Program-made: the position numbers and the translations under genes
Shown here: piece by piece, positions 60,733 through 64,000 of the stretch
Layout: each line of letters starts with the position of its first letter
How positions within the stretch are numbered: the first letter of the stretch is position 1
The notes under the pieces: model-generated
Databases searched by the model: none
Seen by the model: only the letters and a program-made list of their open reading frames with translations
What the model was told of the DNA's origin: nothing
Source: Glycine soja
Lineage: Eukaryota; Streptophyta; Magnoliopsida; Fabales; Fabaceae
Direction: 5' to 3'
DNA length: 64,000 bases
Assembly: GCF_004193775.1 (NCBI RefSeq)
Contig: NC_041008.1
Coordinates: forward strand, 9,006,731 to 9,070,730

Positions 60733-63578
60733 GATAGAAATTAATATGAGAAGGGCCTTAATTTGCAGATCAACCTCGTGGGAGGTCTTGTTTGTTGGTG
60801 TGGCAAATGATCAAGTACGGCACAACAATCTATACGTATATAAAAGTCAAACTAAATGACGTTTGACTAGCTAGTTTGATGGCTTTCATAAAAATGGTGT
60901 TGACTATTTGGAAGTAAACATTAAAAGAAACACTCTCAGCCTTAAAATTTTGGTTCTCCAAACATGTACTTATCCAGTCAGATTTATTCACGGGCTGCGG
61001 TGTCTTTGTCACGTTAGTGACGTGCTGATTAGATTTTTTTCCTATTTTATTCAATAGAATCAATACATCAAGACAAACTTCACCTATCGGAAATGATAAA
61101 AGAGAGGAAAATCTAATAATATAAAATAGAACAAGACTTAGATACACGTTTTTAGATGTTTTTGGTATTATTCTTTTAACTAAAAATAGAGTTTTATTTC
61201 GATAATCCTTGTTGTAAAGGTTATCATTAAAGGTTAATTAGTATAAATTATTATAATAAATCTCTAATTCTAATTAAAGAATAATGGTTAAAATACAAAA
61301 TTGTGTCTAAGTTTTGTGTAATATTATATATTCAACGAAAGTGGAAAAGAAATTTTCAATACAAGTACAAAAACAATATGTGCTTTGCTGGAAAACCGTT
61401 GTCCAAAACTAATTGTGCAAGCAAACTGGTAATACATTATTAATTAAACTAAAACTGTCCACCTACATTAATTAATTAAACTTAATTAAACCCTCCACCT
61501 ACCGCTTTTTATTATTTTTTTAATCTTTCCCTTTTATTAAAAGAAAATCATTTACTACTACTACTACGTTTGAGATAAGGCCATAAGGGAATGAGATCAA
61601 GTGTCCTACTGCTTTTCCCCTTTTATATATTGTTAGAGTTCAGTTAATACATGTTTATATTATGTTCTTAACGAAGATAGTTTTATATATGAAGGAATCC
61701 GAAAATACTGAAGCAAAGTTAAGTAAAGGGGATATAAAAAAATAGCACTGTTTGTGTATGCACCATTTTTATTACTATGTCAGCGAAAGAAACATAATCT
61801 GCAGACTAATGGTTCTCATTCAACAGACATGGTTGTCCTTATTTTCCCCATGCCAGTTATCCTCTGACTAATAAAACTATATAAATAAATAAATAAATAA
61901 ACACTTATTTTATAGCATTGTACATAGCAAGTTTCAACTACGGCCATGGGCAACCAGCAGTCTTGTAAACTCAGCTCCTAAGCCCAAGCCCAAATTCAGT
62001 ACCTCATTCCCGACCCACATACCCAACTAGGTCCACCTTATTAGATACATATAAAAATAAATTTGAAAAACAGTTAAAGATTAATGATAAAAAAAGTTAT
62101 TTAAAAATTAATTTATCACCCAATTTATTAATCAAATTAAATAATTTTATTCACTTAATTTTTTAGATTCTATCATTCAGTTATGCAATTAATTATTTAT
62201 CATGTTTTAAAAAATTAACTTTCATAACTATTTTCTAATAATATCCATTAGAAAAATGTGAAAAAAAAAAGTTTCGAGTCAGAATTTTCAGCATAAATCG
62301 AACTCATTTAATAAATTTAGTATAGCAGTTTCTCCCAAATACCAATTCTCTATTGGAATAAAAAATATTACAATTTAAAAATATGTAAACAGTTTTTTAA
62401 TCTATTGTTTTACAAATTTAGTTTCATTTTCTAGCATAAAAAATCAAATGTCGCATGGTATTTCTTTATCTTTTTATTATTTTATATACACACCTCTCAA
62501 AATTAAGGCAAACAATAAATGTCCAGTCCATGTTGAGGTAGAAAAAAGAGAAAAAATAAATAAAAAAGAGAGAAAGTGATAGATATTGTGAATAGTGGCC
62601 TGGTCCAAAGTCTTTTAGCATAGGAGAGTTAGTTCGTCGTTTTAAGTTTTAGCTTGAGTGTTGCTCATTTGTCCAAGAAACCTAAGGCTCAATGGGTTAG
62701 TGGGCTTGGAACTCTCCAGGAAATTAATACTAAGAGAGAAAAAGACACATACACCATGTGGAACTCATATACACATTCAACTATTTACATTAAGTTGAAA
62801 TAGATCCGAGAAATGCAATTCACAAAAGTTTCTCAAATGACTCTAGAATATAACATAAAACAATATTTTAATATGAAACTTTTTGTGCATGGACCCACGA
62901 AAAAGGGAATAGAAATGAGTTCCTGCATAACACTTCAAAGCCATCAGATCGAGCTACTCCAATGTTTTTCTCCAACGGGTTAAAAATGCTTTTTTCGGTT
63001 TCTTAACTATGTGCTGCCAGTGAGCAATGCGTCGTTGGAGTTGGAGTTGCCCTTATTTTATGTATGTGGGAGATAGATAGGAAACAATGGAATAAAATGA
63101 AATGAAAAAGAAAATTGATATATATGCCTAAAATTATTAATTAATTAATAAATACACTTTAAGATCAAAAGAGACTTTTAATATTCACGTAACATATTTC
63201 TTTATAACTGATGTGACAAATTTTATATTTACACACAATTTGTGATCAACGTGAATTACAATGAGATGAAACGACCAAAAACCAGCGAATAAAATAATAA
63301 AATATCTTAAAAAGACATGGAAGAAGAAAATTGGGATACTATAAACTACGTACACTAATTAACACAAAGAAAAATCAGTCAAAGAAAGCATCCAAAATGA
63401 ACCAACGCATCTAATCAAGCCATAGGAGTCAATCTAATCTACCTGTTGCAAGTATAATTAAATTCTAAATCTTAATAAAAGCAATGAATTGAGCAGAGTT
63501 GTGAATATGAGCAAAGATTTCAATAATAGAAAAATCTACAATATTTTTTCAAAAGAGATTAAATGAGTTATCTTGTAC
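60733..63578. other. Spacer between ectodomain exons b and a
   Basis: AT-rich DNA with an AAAT/AATA-type tract near 61882-61900. No coding sequence is seen. It should include the exon b promoter immediately right of 60732. Confidence 0.55.
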
Positions 63579-64000
63579 CTTTTTTGCAACTTTTGGCTTC
63601 AGTTCTGCCATCTGAGCATAAGCACCTCGATTGCTTAGTGGCTTGGTCGAATCTGCAATAGCCATTAGACTCCTCGCACACTGCACAATCCTGAGCTCTC
63701 ATCCAATCAAGCACGAATCCTTTCTGCATAGCATCACCAAAACCAGTGATCAAACTACTAATTTCAATCTCATCCTGCTTCACTGTCACCACAACATGCT
63801 CCTCACAGTGCCTAAGCCAATCAAAGCCATTACTTTCAGCTTCATCCCCGGTCTTAAACACGTAAGACTGATACTTATCATGTTTCATGCACCCTATGTG
63901 CTGAATAGATGAAGGGTAAGAACTGCAGTTGAAATAGAAACTTAGGTTAAAATCTAATGAGCTGAAAGATAAAGGGAGATTGTGTAGGGAAACGTTGTGT
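63579..64000 (-). CDS. LRK10L1 ectodomain exon a, partial (continues beyond the window)
   Basis: The frame is open to the window edge and reads NLPLSFSSLDFNLSFYFNCS, then GFVLDWMRAQDCAVCEES and NGYCRFDQATKQSRCLCSDG. This is the second half of a GUB_WAK_bind/WAK_assoc ectodomain. CAAAAAAG/GTACAAG gives a phase-1 donor at 63579, the same phase as exons b, c and d. The signal peptide and first cysteines lie outside the window. It may join the kinase module at 51112 over a 12.5-kb intron. Its own kinase cannot lie downstream within this window. Confidence 0.8.

Overview
The window is plant nuclear DNA: very AT-rich, with intron-containing genes and several generations of nested transposable elements. 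The receptor-kinase families, the Athila/Tat-like LTR elements with GCTTAGCGC-type motifs and the palindromic Mutator-like MITEs suggest a legume, most likely soybean (Glycine). That species call rests on recognition and was not searched. The locus is a cluster of LRK10-like (leaf rust 10 disease-resistance locus) receptor-like kinases, a family tied to immune and stress signalling.

Left part (1-25 kb): a broken copia fragment and a CACTA end sit next to an LRK10L kinase pseudogene (2349-2949). A solo LTR with a perfect target duplication follows (3423-4506). Gene A (8372-14030, +) is a six-exon receptor kinase with a short unrecognised ectodomain and a long Pro/Ser/Thr-rich hinge. Tail-to-tail with it is an orphan LRK10L1-type kinase exon (20730-21652, -), from which gene A is separated by a complete gag-only LTR retrotransposon (15005-20707). 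Beyond lie a 304-bp satellite array (22411-23928) and another LRK10L tail fragment (24604-24837).

Middle (25-31 kb): a CACTA end lies next to a fragment of an ANTH/AP180 clathrin-assembly gene. Next come a decayed gypsy gag-protease element and a truncated LTR.

Right part (31-64 kb): gene B (33996-41273, +) resembles gene A but has four small Pro/Ser/Thr exons in place of one. Gene C (43406-48843, +) is a broken paralog. Tail-to-tail with it on the minus strand is a larger LRK10L1 locus. One transmembrane-kinase module (49818-51112) is preceded by at least four separate GUB_WAK_bind/WAK_assoc ectodomain exons (52416-53220, 56124-56898, 59853-60732 and 63579 to beyond the window). All four end in the same splice phase, so each could in principle be joined to the one kinase.

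Two large duplications built the cluster. 5366-9876 is copied at 30923-35550 (promoter and exons 1-3 of A and B). 9877-21660, minus the retrotransposon, is copied at 45381-50752 (exons 4-6 of A and C plus the LRK10L1 kinase exon). Gene A is therefore a mosaic of a B-like 5' half and a C-like 3' half. Exon models were derived by hand from splice sites, reading frame and paralog comparison; there is no transcript evidence here.
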